This document shows positions 27,558 through 35,566 of a stretch of DNA of 45,315 nucleotides, piece by piece (position 1 is the first letter of the stretch; each line of letters starts with the position of its first letter). The notes below the pieces were generated by a model, which saw nothing but the letters and a program-made list of their open reading frames with translations, ran no database searches and was not told where the DNA came from. The translations under genes and the position numbers were made by a program. The stretch lies in assembly GCF_007923255.1 (NCBI RefSeq), contig NZ_VOHJ01000023.1, positions 1 through 45,315 on the forward strand, given 5' to 3'. This DNA is from Vulcaniibacterium thermophilum. GTDB taxonomy: Bacteria > Pseudomonadota > Gammaproteobacteria > Xanthomonadales > Xanthomonadaceae.

Positions 27558-28144
27558 GGTCCTACCTCCTTGCTGGAAACTACTGCCACAAAGGTCTCTC
27601 TGCCCTCGCGTTTGCGGGTGTTTCCATGGACCCGCGCGCCGACGAAGACCGGGTCGTTCAGCCAGGCGTACTCGTAGTACTGGGTCGAGGATTCCCCAGC
27701 GCGTATCTCTTCGTCGTTCAGCGTGGCCGCAAGAGTGATTTTTCCGATGCTGAAGTCGGCGCCGGCGGCGATGAACTTCCACTCGCACACGCCCAGCTCG
27801 TCCGTCTGCGGCTGATCGGGATACAGATCGGCGTAGACCACCGCCTGCCAGACGTTCGCAGACACCGGCTTGAACTGCACGGGTTCGGCGATGGCCCGTA
27901 CGCCGGTGGGGTAACCGAAGAAGAAGGCCCTGGGCAGGCACTCGGTATTCATCACCTGATAGCTGGCATGCCCCTCGATCGCCGTCACCGGCGCCGGCGG
28001 GTTCTCGACCGTCAAGGTGATGAGATAGGCCTGCTTCGGTGCGTGGTTGCGCACCGGCGGGCGCGCGTCTTCGGCGCAGCCGGCGGTCAGCGCGAGCGAA
28101 AGCGCAAGACCGGCGATGCGGAGCAGGCGAACGCGGGTCGGCAT
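27554..28144 (-). CDS. lipoprotein, probable immunity protein (X-Tfi) for the lipase effector
   Basis: This 196-residue protein begins with a lipoprotein signal, 'LLRIAGLALSLALTAGC', with lipobox LTAGC and lipidated Cys23. The mature part is polar and beta-rich with no known domain. In this secretion system effectors act in the periplasm of the target, and the producer is protected by a lipoprotein encoded next to the effector gene. The overlap with the effector gene (ATGA) and the order, immunity first, fit that role. The call rests on position and localisation, not on sequence similarity. An ATG four codons upstream (28156) is an equally possible start. GC content is lower than in flanking genes. 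Confidence 0.75.
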   Translation of the reverse strand: MPTRVRLLRIAGLALSLALTAGCAEDARPPVRNHAPKQAYLITLTVENPPAPVTAIEGHASYQVMNTECLPRAFFFGYPTGVRAIAEPVQFKPVSANVWQAVVYADLYPDQPQTDELGVCEWKFIAAGADFSIGKITLAATLNDEEIRAGESSTQYYEYAWLNDPVFVGARVHGNTRKREGRETFVAVVSSKEVGP

Positions 28145-28303
28145 GTCGTCGTCCATGAGGCGCCGAGGTGGAAGGTAACAGAACCGCAAACACCCGGGCA
28201 GCCCGAACCCGAGCCGGCGCGCGCGCCGCACGGCGGCGCCGGACCTTCGGCACATGCGCGGGCGGAGCCGGCTTCGCTACTGCTCGCGCGTGGGCGGCGG
28301 AGA

Positions 28304-29770
28304 ATGCGTGTGGATCTGGTTCTGGACGGGCACGGCCCGCTGTACGGGCAACTGGCGCGCGCGCTCGCCGAGGCCATCGCGCGCGGGCGGCTGCGGCCGG
28401 GCGAACGGCTGCCCTCCACGCGCGAGCTGGCGTTGCGTCTGGGCCTGTCGCGCCGCACCGTGAACGCGGCCTACGAACGCCTGCGCAGCAGCGGCCGCAT
28501 CCGCGGCTGCGTGGGTTCGGGAAGCTTCGTCGAGGCCTCGCCGCCGCCGCCGCGCCCGCGCCCGGCGGCGAGCGCGGCGCTGCCCGCGCAGAGCGCCTAC
28601 AGCCGGCGCGGGCGCCAGGTGTGCACGCTGCACGATCTGCCGGGCCGTCCGATCCCGGGCGTGCGCTACGCCTTCCAGTACAGCCTGCCGAACGTCAATC
28701 CGCGCCTGTCCTCGGCGTGGCAGCGCACGCTCGCGAAGGTGGCGCCGTACGTGAAGCCGAACTACCCGCCGGTCGCCGGCCTGGCCGAGCTGCGCGAGGC
28801 GGTCGCCGAGCACGTGGCGCGGTCGCGCGGTGTGGTCTGCTCGGCCGAGGACGTATTCATCGTGCACGGCACGCAGCAGGCGATCGCGTTGGCCGCGCGC
28901 GTGCTGGTCGATCCGGGCGAGACGGTGGTGCTGGAGGAACCGCACTACTTCGGCGCGCGCCAGGTGCTGCAGATGCACGGCGCCGAGGTGGTCGGCGTGC
29001 CGGTCGACGGCGACGGACTGCGCGTGGACCGCCTGCCCGCCGCCGGCGCCAAGCTGATCTATCTCACGCCCTCCCACCAGTTCCCGACCGGCGCGGTGCT
29101 CTCGCCGCAGCGCCGCCGCCGTCTGCTCGACTACGCGGCGCGGCACGGCGGCTGGATCGTCGAGGACGACTACGACGGCGAGTTCCGCAGCGACGCCTCG
29201 GCCGCGCCGTCGCTGCAGTCGATGGACCGCGACGGCCGCGTGCTCTACGTCGGCACCTTCACCAAGGTGATGTTTCCCGCGCTGCGGCTGGCCTACCTGA
29301 TCGTGCCGCCGGCGCTGCGCGAGGACGTGCGGGCGGCGAAATGGGCGGCGGACTTCGGCACCGGCGCGCTGGAGCAGAGTGCGCTCGCCCACTTCATCCG
29401 TTCGGGCGCCTACGACCGCCACCTGCGCACGGCGGTGCGCACGCTGGCCGAACGGCGCGCGGCGCTGCGCGCGGGGCTGGCGCGGATCGGCGCGCTGGAG
29501 GTGCTGGATGCGCACGCCGGCATGCATCTGATGGCCTGGGTGCGCGGCCTCGCGCCGGCGCGGCAGCGCGAGTTGCTCGAGCAGGCCAGGCGGCGCGGGC
29601 TGGGGCTGTACACGGTCGAGACGTTCTACCTGCAGCCGCCGCCGCGGATCGGGCTGATGCTCGGCTTCAGCGCGCTGCCGGCGACGGACATCGCGCGTGC
29701 GCTGCGGCTGCTGGAGGACGCGCTGCTGCACGTGCGCCCGCCGCGGACGCGGCGAGTGGCCTTCGCCTAG
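28304..29770 (+). CDS. MocR-type regulator (GntR helix-turn-helix fused to fold-type I aminotransferase domain)
   Basis: This 488-residue fusion has a GntR winged helix in its first ~75 residues ('RPGERLPSTRELALRLGLSR', 'NAAYERLRSSG'). A variable linker (~78-110) leads to an aminotransferase-like domain. 'YLTPSHQFPTGAVLS' and 'IVEDDYDGEFR' contribute to the cofactor pocket, and 'YVGTFTKVMFPALRLAYLI' contains the PLP lysine, Lys321. MocR proteins use PLP or a PLP-amino acid adduct to control genes such as pdx, gab or transport operons. The target is not evident; the downstream hydrolase gene is 72 bp away on the same strand. Confidence 0.92.
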   Translation: MRVDLVLDGHGPLYGQLARALAEAIARGRLRPGERLPSTRELALRLGLSRRTVNAAYERLRSSGRIRGCVGSGSFVEASPPPPRPRPAASAALPAQSAYSRRGRQVCTLHDLPGRPIPGVRYAFQYSLPNVNPRLSSAWQRTLAKVAPYVKPNYPPVAGLAELREAVAEHVARSRGVVCSAEDVFIVHGTQQAIALAARVLVDPGETVVLEEPHYFGARQVLQMHGAEVVGVPVDGDGLRVDRLPAAGAKLIYLTPSHQFPTGAVLSPQRRRRLLDYAARHGGWIVEDDYDGEFRSDASAAPSLQSMDRDGRVLYVGTFTKVMFPALRLAYLIVPPALREDVRAAKWAADFGTGALEQSALAHFIRSGAYDRHLRTAVRTLAERRAALRAGLARIGALEVLDAHAGMHLMAWVRGLAPARQRELLEQARRRGLGLYTVETFYLQPPPRIGLMLGFSALPATDIARALRLLEDALLHVRPPRTRRVAFA

Positions 29771-29842
29771 CGCCGCGAAAGTGGCCTCGGCGCATGCGCG
29801 CCGCTGACGCAGGATGAGGTCTCTCCGCCTGCCGCCCGACCG

Positions 29843-30808
29843 ATGTTCTCCTTCTTCCAGCTCGTCCGTCTGCGCACCCTGCTGCCGCTCTCGCTGGCCG
29901 CCGTTTCGCTGGCCGCCAATGCCGAACCGCTGCCGACGCAGCCGCCGGGCGAATCCGGCGTGGTCGTCGCCGCGGACGGCGCCGAGCTGTATTACCGCGC
30001 CGCCGGGCCGCGCGATGCCGCGCTCGCGCTGCTGTTCGTGCCCGGTTGGGGCATGGACGCGGACATCTGGGAAGCGCAGCTCGCGCGCTTCGGCGCGCGC
30101 TACCGGGTGGTCGCGATCGATCCGCGCTCGCAGGGCCGGTCGAGCAAGACCACGCAGGGCAACACCCCCGACGGCAAGGCCGCCGACCTGCGCGAGGTGA
30201 TCCAGGCGCTGCGGCTGCAACGCGTGGTGGTGGTGGCGTGGTCGCTGGCGGTGCAGGACGTGGCCGCCTACGTCGAACGCTACGGCAGCGCCGATCTGGC
30301 CGGCATCGTGCTGGTCGATGCGCCGATCGCGCCCGGCCCGCGCGGCGTGCGCGAGCAGCCGGCGCTGGTGGAACAACTGCTGGAGCGCCTGCACGTGTAC
30401 GCGACGCATCCGGAGCCCTACCTGCGCGGCATGATGCGCGCGATCTTCGCCAGGCCGCTGCCGCCGGACCGCATCGAACGTCTGGTGCGGGTGGCGATGG
30501 CCACGCCGGTGCCCACCGGCGTGGCCACGCTCGCGCTCGGCTTCTACGGCAAGGACCGGCGCGCCGCGTTCGCGACGGTGACGGTGCCGGTGCTGGTGGT
30601 CGCCTCCCCCACGGCGGGCCACCTGGACGCGCAGCGCGAGCTCGCCGGGCAGCTCCGCCACGGCCGCTTCGTGGCGATCGAAGGGGCGGGCCACGGCGTG
30701 TTCGTCGATCAGCCCGCGAAGTTCGACGCCGCGCTCGCGGAGTTCCTCGAAACCTGCTGCGACGCGGCCGCCGCACCGCCCGCGCGCGCCGCGGGAGGCG
30801 CGCCGTGA
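29843..30808 (+). CDS. exported alpha/beta hydrolase with altered nucleophile elbow
   Basis: This 321-residue protein starts with a signal peptide ('LLPLSLAAVSLAANA', cleavage expected near residue 27), so it acts in the periplasm. The fold is that of the haloperoxidase/esterase group: oxyanion-region 'LLFVPGWGMDADIW', 'VVAIDPRSQGRSSK', and C-terminal 'AIEGAGHGVFVDQPAKF' with the His. The elbow reads 'VVVAWSLAVQDV', with Ser134 as nucleophile. Ala replaces both the first and last Gly of the usual GxSxG, which is unusual and could change activity. The next gene starts at an overlapping GTG, so the two are coupled. Confidence 0.85.
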   Translation: MFSFFQLVRLRTLLPLSLAAVSLAANAEPLPTQPPGESGVVVAADGAELYYRAAGPRDAALALLFVPGWGMDADIWEAQLARFGARYRVVAIDPRSQGRSSKTTQGNTPDGKAADLREVIQALRLQRVVVVAWSLAVQDVAAYVERYGSADLAGIVLVDAPIAPGPRGVREQPALVEQLLERLHVYATHPEPYLRGMMRAIFARPLPPDRIERLVRVAMATPVPTGVATLALGFYGKDRRAAFATVTVPVLVVASPTAGHLDAQRELAGQLRHGRFVAIEGAGHGVFVDQPAKFDAALAEFLETCCDAAAAPPARAAGGAP

Positions 30809-31284
30809 ACGGCGCGCCCCGCCGCTGGGTGGCCGCCGGCCTGCTCGCCGGCGCGCTCGACATCGTCTATGCGATCGCGATCTGGTCCACCCGCGACGTC
30901 GCGCCCGCGGTGGTGGTGCAGGCGATCGCCAGCGGCGTGCTGGGTCGGGCGGCGTTCGGGCTCGGCGGCACTTCGGTCGCGCTCGGGCTGGCGCTGCATT
31001 TCGCGATGACGCTGGCGATGGCGGCGGCGTTCGCGTTCGCGGCCGGCCGGCTGGCGTGGCTGTCGCGCGCGCCGCTGCTGGCCGGCGCGGGCTACGGCGT
31101 GCTGCTGTACGTGCTGATGAACGGCGTGGTGGTGCCGCTTTCGCGCGCGCCGCTGACCGGCGCGCCGTGGCCGATCGCGTGGGCGAACCTCGGCGCGCAC
31201 GTGTTCCTGGTCGGCATCCCGATCGCGCTGATCGTCGCCGGCCGGCGCGCGCGCAGCGCCGACGCCCGCGCGCTGCCGCACTGA
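30805..31284 (+). CDS. small integral membrane protein, unknown function
   Basis: This 159-residue protein starts with GTG, overlapping the hydrolase stop (GTGA), with GGGAGG upstream. Four membrane helices are likely: 'WVAAGLLAGALDIVYAIAIW', 'FAMTLAMAAAFAFAAGRLAW', 'AGAGYGVLLYVLMNGVVVPL' and 'NLGAHVFLVGIPIALIVAG'. The pattern is that of a widespread family of uncharacterised inner-membrane proteins. Coupling to the exported hydrolase suggests the two work together, but the link is only positional. Confidence 0.75.
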   Translation: MNGAPRRWVAAGLLAGALDIVYAIAIWSTRDVAPAVVVQAIASGVLGRAAFGLGGTSVALGLALHFAMTLAMAAAFAFAAGRLAWLSRAPLLAGAGYGVLLYVLMNGVVVPLSRAPLTGAPWPIAWANLGAHVFLVGIPIALIVAGRRARSADARALPH

Positions 31285-31371
31285 ACGCGCGGGTGGGCGG
31301 CCCGCCGCGCGCCCCTGCATCGCCGTCCCCGACCTGCCGGCGCTCGCCGGCGCCGCCAGCGTGTACCGACG

Positions 31372-32139
31372 ATGAGACCGCGCACCCGTCCGCTCGACGA
31401 GGCCCAGCTCGCGCAGTTCGCGCGCGACGGCTACTGCCGCGTCGAGGGCGCGTTCCCGCGCGCCACCGCCCGCGCCGCCTGCGCCGTCCTGTGGCGCCGG
31501 CTGGAGGCGATGGGCCTGCGCCGGCGCGATCCGGCGAGCTGGCGCCAGCCGGTCGTCCGCCTCGGCATGTTCGCCGAGCCGCCGTTCGTGGCCGCCGCCA
31601 ACACGCCGCGGCTCTACCGCGCCTTCGACCAGCTCGTCGGCTCCGGCCGCTGGCAGCCCTGCCGGGCGATGGGCACGTTCGCGGTCCGCTTCCCCTGCGC
31701 CACGCCGCCGCAGGACACCGGCTGGCACGTGGACATGAGCCTGTACGACGGCGCCGCCTCGTTGCTCGACTGGCGCATCGACCGCCACTCGACCGGCCGC
31801 GCGCTGCTGATGCTGTTCCTGTTCTCCGACGTCGGCGAGCGCGACGCGCCCACGCGGTTGCTGGCCGGGTCGCACCGTCGCGTGGCGCGGCTGCTGGAAC
31901 CGGCGGGCGAGCGCGGCCTGTCGCTGCGCGAGCTTTCGCCTCATCTGGAGCGCATGACCGGCCTGCCGCAAGCGCTGGCCACCGGCGAGGCCGGAACGGT
32001 CTACCTGTGCCACCCGTTCCTGGTGCATGCCGCGCAGGCCCACCACGGCGCGACGCCGCGCTTCATGGCGCAACCGCCGCTGCTGCCGCGCCCGTGCCCC
32101 ACCGCCGCGCCTGGCCGCCTGCACGCGGACATAACGTGA
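31372..32139 (+). CDS. phytanoyl-CoA dioxygenase family protein (Fe(II)/2-oxoglutarate)
   Basis: This 255-residue protein fits the PhyH family. The iron motif HxD is in 'TGWHVDMSLYDG' (His119, Asp121), and the distal His is in 'CHPFLVHAAQAHHG'. 'AQLAQFARDGYCRVEGAFPR' is the typical opening. 'LLAGSHRRVARLLEPAG' lies between the two metal motifs. Such enzymes hydroxylate small molecules or lipids using 2-oxoglutarate; the substrate here is unknown. It stands alone, 87 bp after the membrane-protein gene, and could be read from the same transcript. Confidence 0.88.
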   Translation: MRPRTRPLDEAQLAQFARDGYCRVEGAFPRATARAACAVLWRRLEAMGLRRRDPASWRQPVVRLGMFAEPPFVAAANTPRLYRAFDQLVGSGRWQPCRAMGTFAVRFPCATPPQDTGWHVDMSLYDGAASLLDWRIDRHSTGRALLMLFLFSDVGERDAPTRLLAGSHRRVARLLEPAGERGLSLRELSPHLERMTGLPQALATGEAGTVYLCHPFLVHAAQAHHGATPRFMAQPPLLPRPCPTAAPGRLHADIT

Positions 32140-32347
32140 CCGCGCTCACACGGGTGTACGCTCGCCCTCGCACGGCACGGACGCCGGCAGCCCGTCCGGA
32201 TGCGCCGTAAGGAATCGGCCCGGCCGTCGCCGTACCGCTTCCCATGCGCCGCCGCGCCGGCCGCACCGACGGCCCTGCCGCCACCCGAACCGGCCGCCGC
32301 GCCGATCCGGCTCGAACGTGGCCCGCGGCGATCAGTGGAGATTTCCG

Positions 32348-32587
32348 ATGTCCCGGCCTCCGAGCGAAAAGCCCCATCTGGTGCGCAGAAGCGAACTCGC
32401 CTCCAGCCACCCGGTCACGCACGAACAGATCGCCCACGACATCGCCCGCTTCCTGCACCGGGGCGGCACCATCGAGGTGCTCGGCACCACGCGCACACTG
32501 AAGCACATCGCGCCGCCCTCGCCGGACGGCGCGCACGCCGGCGAGCGCGCGCTGCCCGCGCGTGCCCGCCCCGGGCGCCCGCGCTGA
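32348..32587 (+). CDS. small protein, unknown function
   Basis: This 79-residue protein has a short structured core, 'VTHEQIAHDIARFLHRGGTI' and then 'EVLGTTRTLKHIAPP', and a disordered Pro/Arg-rich tail. GTGGAG lies about seven bases upstream of the ATG. The core looks helical and is followed by a beta-like 'GGTIEVL'. No family name could be assigned. It is the first of four short genes on the plus strand that end with a degenerate receiver protein. Confidence 0.6.
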   Translation: MSRPPSEKPHLVRRSELASSHPVTHEQIAHDIARFLHRGGTIEVLGTTRTLKHIAPPSPDGAHAGERALPARARPGRPR

Positions 32588-32762
32588 CGGTTGCTGTCGC
32601 GCCGCCCTCACGGCGCGCGCACGATCCTGACGCCCTCGAACGCAGGGACGCGGCGGTGTCGCCCGAGCGGCGGGCGGCCCGCGCCACACCGGCCGCGCCC
32701 ACCCTGCGGCGCCGCCGGCGGATGCCGACGCGGGACCCGTTGCAGGCGACACCCACCGATCC

Positions 32763-33050
32763 GTGCAGAGAATCGAGCAGCTCGAGGAGAACCTGGCCGC
32801 GCTGACGTGCAACGTCGGCGAACTGGTCCGCGTTCTCGGCGTGGACGAGGAGATCCGCGAGCTGTGGTGGAGCGAGACCGCCCGGCTGCTGGCGCGCAGC
32901 CCCGACGGGCACCGCCCCGCGCTGGCCCGCGCGGTCGTCGAGCGGGCGCATGCGCTGGGGCTGGGCACGCCGCCCGGCGACTGGTGCCCGGACGCACCCG
33001 AGGCGGGGCCGCTCGCGCGCGGCCCGGCGCCCGAACCGAGCGGCGTCTGA
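32763..33050 (+). CDS. small protein, unknown function (GTG start)
   Basis: This 95-residue protein starts with GTG ('VQRIEQLEENLAALTCNVGE'). It has a helical, coiled-coil-like first part, 'LGVDEEIRELWWSETARLLA' in the middle, and a Pro-rich disordered tail. There is no ATG in frame that would keep the helical N-terminus. It lies 175 bp after the previous small gene. Codon use matches the genome, which supports it as real. No family was recognised. Confidence 0.55.
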   Translation: MQRIEQLEENLAALTCNVGELVRVLGVDEEIRELWWSETARLLARSPDGHRPALARAVVERAHALGLGTPPGDWCPDAPEAGPLARGPAPEPSGV

Positions 33051-33177
33051 TCGCCCGACGCCGCGCCCGCAAGGAGGCTCCACGCTGAGGGAGGTGCGGC
33101 GTGCGACACCCGGTGGCTCCCCGACATTCCGCGGCGCGCGGCGCCCGAGCGGCCCGCGCGCATGCCCGGACGCAACC

Positions 33178-33438
33178 GTGAACCGCGCCGAGCTCGAGGC
33201 CGCGTTGCGCGCGCTGGAGGCGCGCTTCGCCGAGACGATCGGCGACGACGACGGCGCGCTGCTGGAGCGCTTCGGCCGCGACGCGATGGCGCTGGTGGCG
33301 GCCGCCAGCCCCGAGGACATGGCCGAGATCGGCCGCTGCCTGCGGCAGTTGATGGGCGGTCCCGCACCGCCGGCCACACCGCCGCCCGCGCCGCCCCCGT
33401 CGGCGGCGACCGGCGCCGCGCCGGATCCGCAAGCCTGA
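33178..33438 (+). CDS. small protein, unknown function (GTG start)
   Basis: This 86-residue protein begins at GTG 33178 ('VNRAELEAALRALEARFAET'). The first 60 residues form an amphipathic helical domain ending 'SPEDMAEIGRCLRQLMG', followed by a Pro/Ala-rich tail. The start is uncertain, because the open frame continues upstream without an ATG and the ribosome-binding site is weak. It is followed 72 bp later by the degenerate receiver gene. No family was recognised. Confidence 0.5.
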   Translation: MNRAELEAALRALEARFAETIGDDDGALLERFGRDAMALVAAASPEDMAEIGRCLRQLMGGPAPPATPPPAPPPSAATGAAPDPQA

Positions 33439-33510
33439 CATGACCGCCCCCGCCGCCCGTGGCCGTCCGCCGTCGCCTCCCGCATCCGCGCATGCGGCCC
33501 GGAGGGTGCG

Positions 33511-33918
33511 ATGACGGCCGCCGGCGGCGACGAAAGCCGGCCCGCGCCGCAGGCCGACCGCCTGAGCGACCGCAGCGTGCTGGTGGCCGAGGACGGCGGC
33601 TGGCTCGGGCTGATGGTGGCCGAGGTGCTCGAGCACTCGGGCATGCGCGTGTTCGGCCCGGTCGACAGCGTGGCCGCGGCGCTGCGGACGCTTGCGAGCT
33701 GCACGCCGGACATGGCCCTGCTCGGCGTGCGCCTGGGCGGCGTCGCCACCGGCGCGATCGCCGAGCACCTGCGCGGCCGGCGCATCCCGTTCGTATGCGC
33801 GACCGCCGTGGACGCCGGCCCGCTGCCGGCGTTCGTGCGCGACGCCCCGGTGCTGCGCCAGCCCTACTCCTGCGCGCAGCTTCTGGCGGCGATGGCGGGT
33901 CTGCCGCGGCGGGAGTGA
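33511..33918 (+). CDS. degenerate response-regulator receiver domain (pseudo-receiver)
   Basis: This 135-residue protein is a lone receiver domain with no output domain. 'RSVLVAEDGGWLGLMVAEVL' contains the acidic pair (Glu27, Asp28), and 'IPFVCATAV' the conserved Thr98. The phospho-acceptor site reads 'MALLGVRLGG', with Gly72 where Asp is expected. The conserved Lys is Gln117 in 'VLRQPYS'. It therefore cannot be phosphorylated in the usual way and may act as a constitutive binding module. It is 72 bp downstream of a small unknown gene. No histidine kinase is adjacent. Confidence 0.85.
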   Translation: MTAAGGDESRPAPQADRLSDRSVLVAEDGGWLGLMVAEVLEHSGMRVFGPVDSVAAALRTLASCTPDMALLGVRLGGVATGAIAEHLRGRRIPFVCATAVDAGPLPAFVRDAPVLRQPYSCAQLLAAMAGLPRRE

Positions 33919-33951
33919 CGGCCGCGCTTCGCGCCCGCGCGCCGCCTGCGC

Positions 33952-34845
33952 TCACGACATCGGATTCGGCGCCGGCGGCGGGTCGTCCGGCAGCGGAATG
34001 AACTCGCGATCGTCCAGGTCGGGCAGCTTCATGCGCCCGGCGCGCCAGTCGGCCTTCGCCTGCTCGATGCGCTCGCGCCGCGACGACACGAAGTTCCACT
34101 GGATGAAGCGCGGCCCCAGCGGCTCGCCGCCCAACAGCATCACGCAGGCCGCGGTGGTGGCCGCGATGGCCGCCGGGCGGCCGGGCGCGAACACCAGCAG
34201 CCGGCCCGCCTCGTGCCGCCCGCCGCCCGCTTCCACCGTGCCGCGCACCACGTACGCCGCGCGCTCGGTGGGCTCGGCCGGCAGCGCCAGCCGCGCGCCC
34301 GCCTGCAGCTCGACATGCAGGTAGAACAGCGGCGAATGCGTGCGCACCGGCGAGCACAACCCGTACGCCTGCCCCGCGATCAGCCGCGCCCGCACGCCGC
34401 CCTCGTCGAACTCGGGCAACGCGCCGGCGTCGTAATGGGCGAACGACGGCGCGCATTCCTCGTCCGCCTCCGGCAACGCCACCCAGGTCTGGATGCCGTG
34501 CATCGGCCCGCCTTCCGCACGCGCGCGCTCGAAGCGCTCGGAGTGCGTGATGCCGCGCCCGGCGGTCATCCAGTTCACCTCGCCGGGGCGGATCGCCTGT
34601 TCCGAGCCCACGCTGTCGCGGTGGGTCATCTCGCCGGCGAACAGGTAGCTCACGGTCGCCAGGCCGATGTGCGGATGCGGGCGCACGTCCACCTCGCGCG
34701 GGATGCCCGGCGGGAAGTCGACCGGGCCCATGTGGTCGAAGAACACGAACGGCCCCACGTGCCTGCGCCCGACCACCGGCAGCACGCGCCCGACCTCGAA
34801 GCCGCCCAGGCTGCGGCGGCGCTGTTCGATCACCTGCTCCAGCAT
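33952..34845 (-). CDS. pirin family protein
   Basis: This 297-residue bicupin protein matches pirin. The N-terminal motif 'VDVRPHPHIGLATVSYLFAG' and 'EMTHRDSVGSEQAIRPGEVN' carry the metal-binding His residues. 'WMTAGRGITHSERFE' follows, and the C-terminal cupin includes 'APGRPAAIAATTAACVMLLG'. Bacterial pirins have been reported as quercetinases or as regulators of metabolic enzymes, and the role here is open. The start is ATG 34845 ('MLEQVIEQRRRSLGGFEVGR'). It converges with the receiver gene, with a 33-bp gap. Confidence 0.93.
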   Translation of the reverse strand: MLEQVIEQRRRSLGGFEVGRVLPVVGRRHVGPFVFFDHMGPVDFPPGIPREVDVRPHPHIGLATVSYLFAGEMTHRDSVGSEQAIRPGEVNWMTAGRGITHSERFERARAEGGPMHGIQTWVALPEADEECAPSFAHYDAGALPEFDEGGVRARLIAGQAYGLCSPVRTHSPLFYLHVELQAGARLALPAEPTERAAYVVRGTVEAGGGRHEAGRLLVFAPGRPAAIAATTAACVMLLGGEPLGPRFIQWNFVSSRRERIEQAKADWRAGRMKLPDLDDREFIPLPDDPPPAPNPMS

Positions 34846-35040
34846 GCGGCTTCTCCCGTGCGGACCGTACCCACGGTAGCGCGCCCGCGGCCGTCCGCCG
34901 CACACGCACGCGCGACGGCGCGTTGCGACCGCCGTCGCGGCCCCACGCGCCGTGCACGCACCGCTCGCGCCGCCCTGACGGCGCCCGCGCGAGGCTGGCC
35001 ATCGTCGCCGCTGCCGGCGGCGCCGCACGCAGGAGGTTCC

Positions 35041-35244
35041 ATGACCAAGCCGAAGAATCCCGACACCCGCAACCCGCAGGTCGACACCGCCGCCAACCAG
35101 GGCGAGGTCAACACGCAGACGCTCAAGCACGCGCAGAAGGCCCACAAGGACAACGTCAGCGACCAGTCCGAAGGCGCCAAGGCCGAAGGCCAGCCGACCG
35201 CCATGCACGGCAAGGGCGCCGGCTTCAGCCGCAACACCCACTGA
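35041..35244 (+). CDS. small hydrophilic protein, unknown function
   Basis: This 67-residue protein begins 'MTKPKNPDTRNPQVDTAANQ' and ends 'KGAGFSRNTH'. It is rich in Asn, Gln, Lys, Thr and Gly, without a hydrophobic core, and so likely disordered. AGGAGG lies five bases upstream of the ATG, a strong site that implies high expression. Composition recalls the two small proteins at 15380-15785. No family was recognised. A 7-bp hairpin follows its stop. Confidence 0.7.
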   Translation: MTKPKNPDTRNPQVDTAANQGEVNTQTLKHAQKAHKDNVSDQSEGAKAEGQPTAMHGKGAGFSRNTH

Positions 35245-35566
35245 CGCTGCAGGCGCGGCTTCAGCCGCGACGGTCGCCGCTGCCCGGCGAACGTCCATCG
35301 CCTCGTCATGCAAGCGGGGACCCGGTAGGGCGGGACTCGTCCCGCCATCGCACGCGGTGCCACCGCCTGCTCCGTAGGAGAGCGTAGGGCGGGACTTGTC
35401 CCGCCATCGCGCGCCGCGCCACTGCCGATGCCGCGCGAACGTCCATGCCTTCCCGCTTGCGCGGGGACGACGATGTTCGCAACCACCGGCCACGTCCCGC
35501 GTCGTCATCCCCGCGCAGGCGGGGGTCCCTGGATGTTCAACACGCAACCCCGCCAGCCGCGGCGCG
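35245..35566. repeat. intergenic region with two repeat families
   Basis: This 322-bp gap carries two copies of the 26-bp palindrome (35325-35350 with one change, and 35384-35409). It also holds an inverted pair of a second family: 35452-35472 in reverse and 35500-35523 forward (cgtcgtcatccccgcgcagg), facing each other across 27 bases. A degenerate half copy lies near 35306-35322. The short motif 'cgcgaacgtccat' also recurs (about 35288 and 35434). No gene or promoter was recognised. The arrangement is typical of REP doublets. Confidence 0.75.
35254..35269 (+). terminator. short hairpin after the small hydrophilic gene
   Basis: Arms cgcggct (35254-35260) and agccgcg (35263-35269) pair around TC, nine bases after the stop. 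It is a weak candidate, with a short stem and no T-tract. Confidence 0.3.

Noticed and set aside
26079-28144. Type VI secretion lipase effector.
   Set aside because: No VgrG, PAAR or Tle-adaptor sequence is present, and the C-terminal tail matches the type IV XVIPCD pattern instead.
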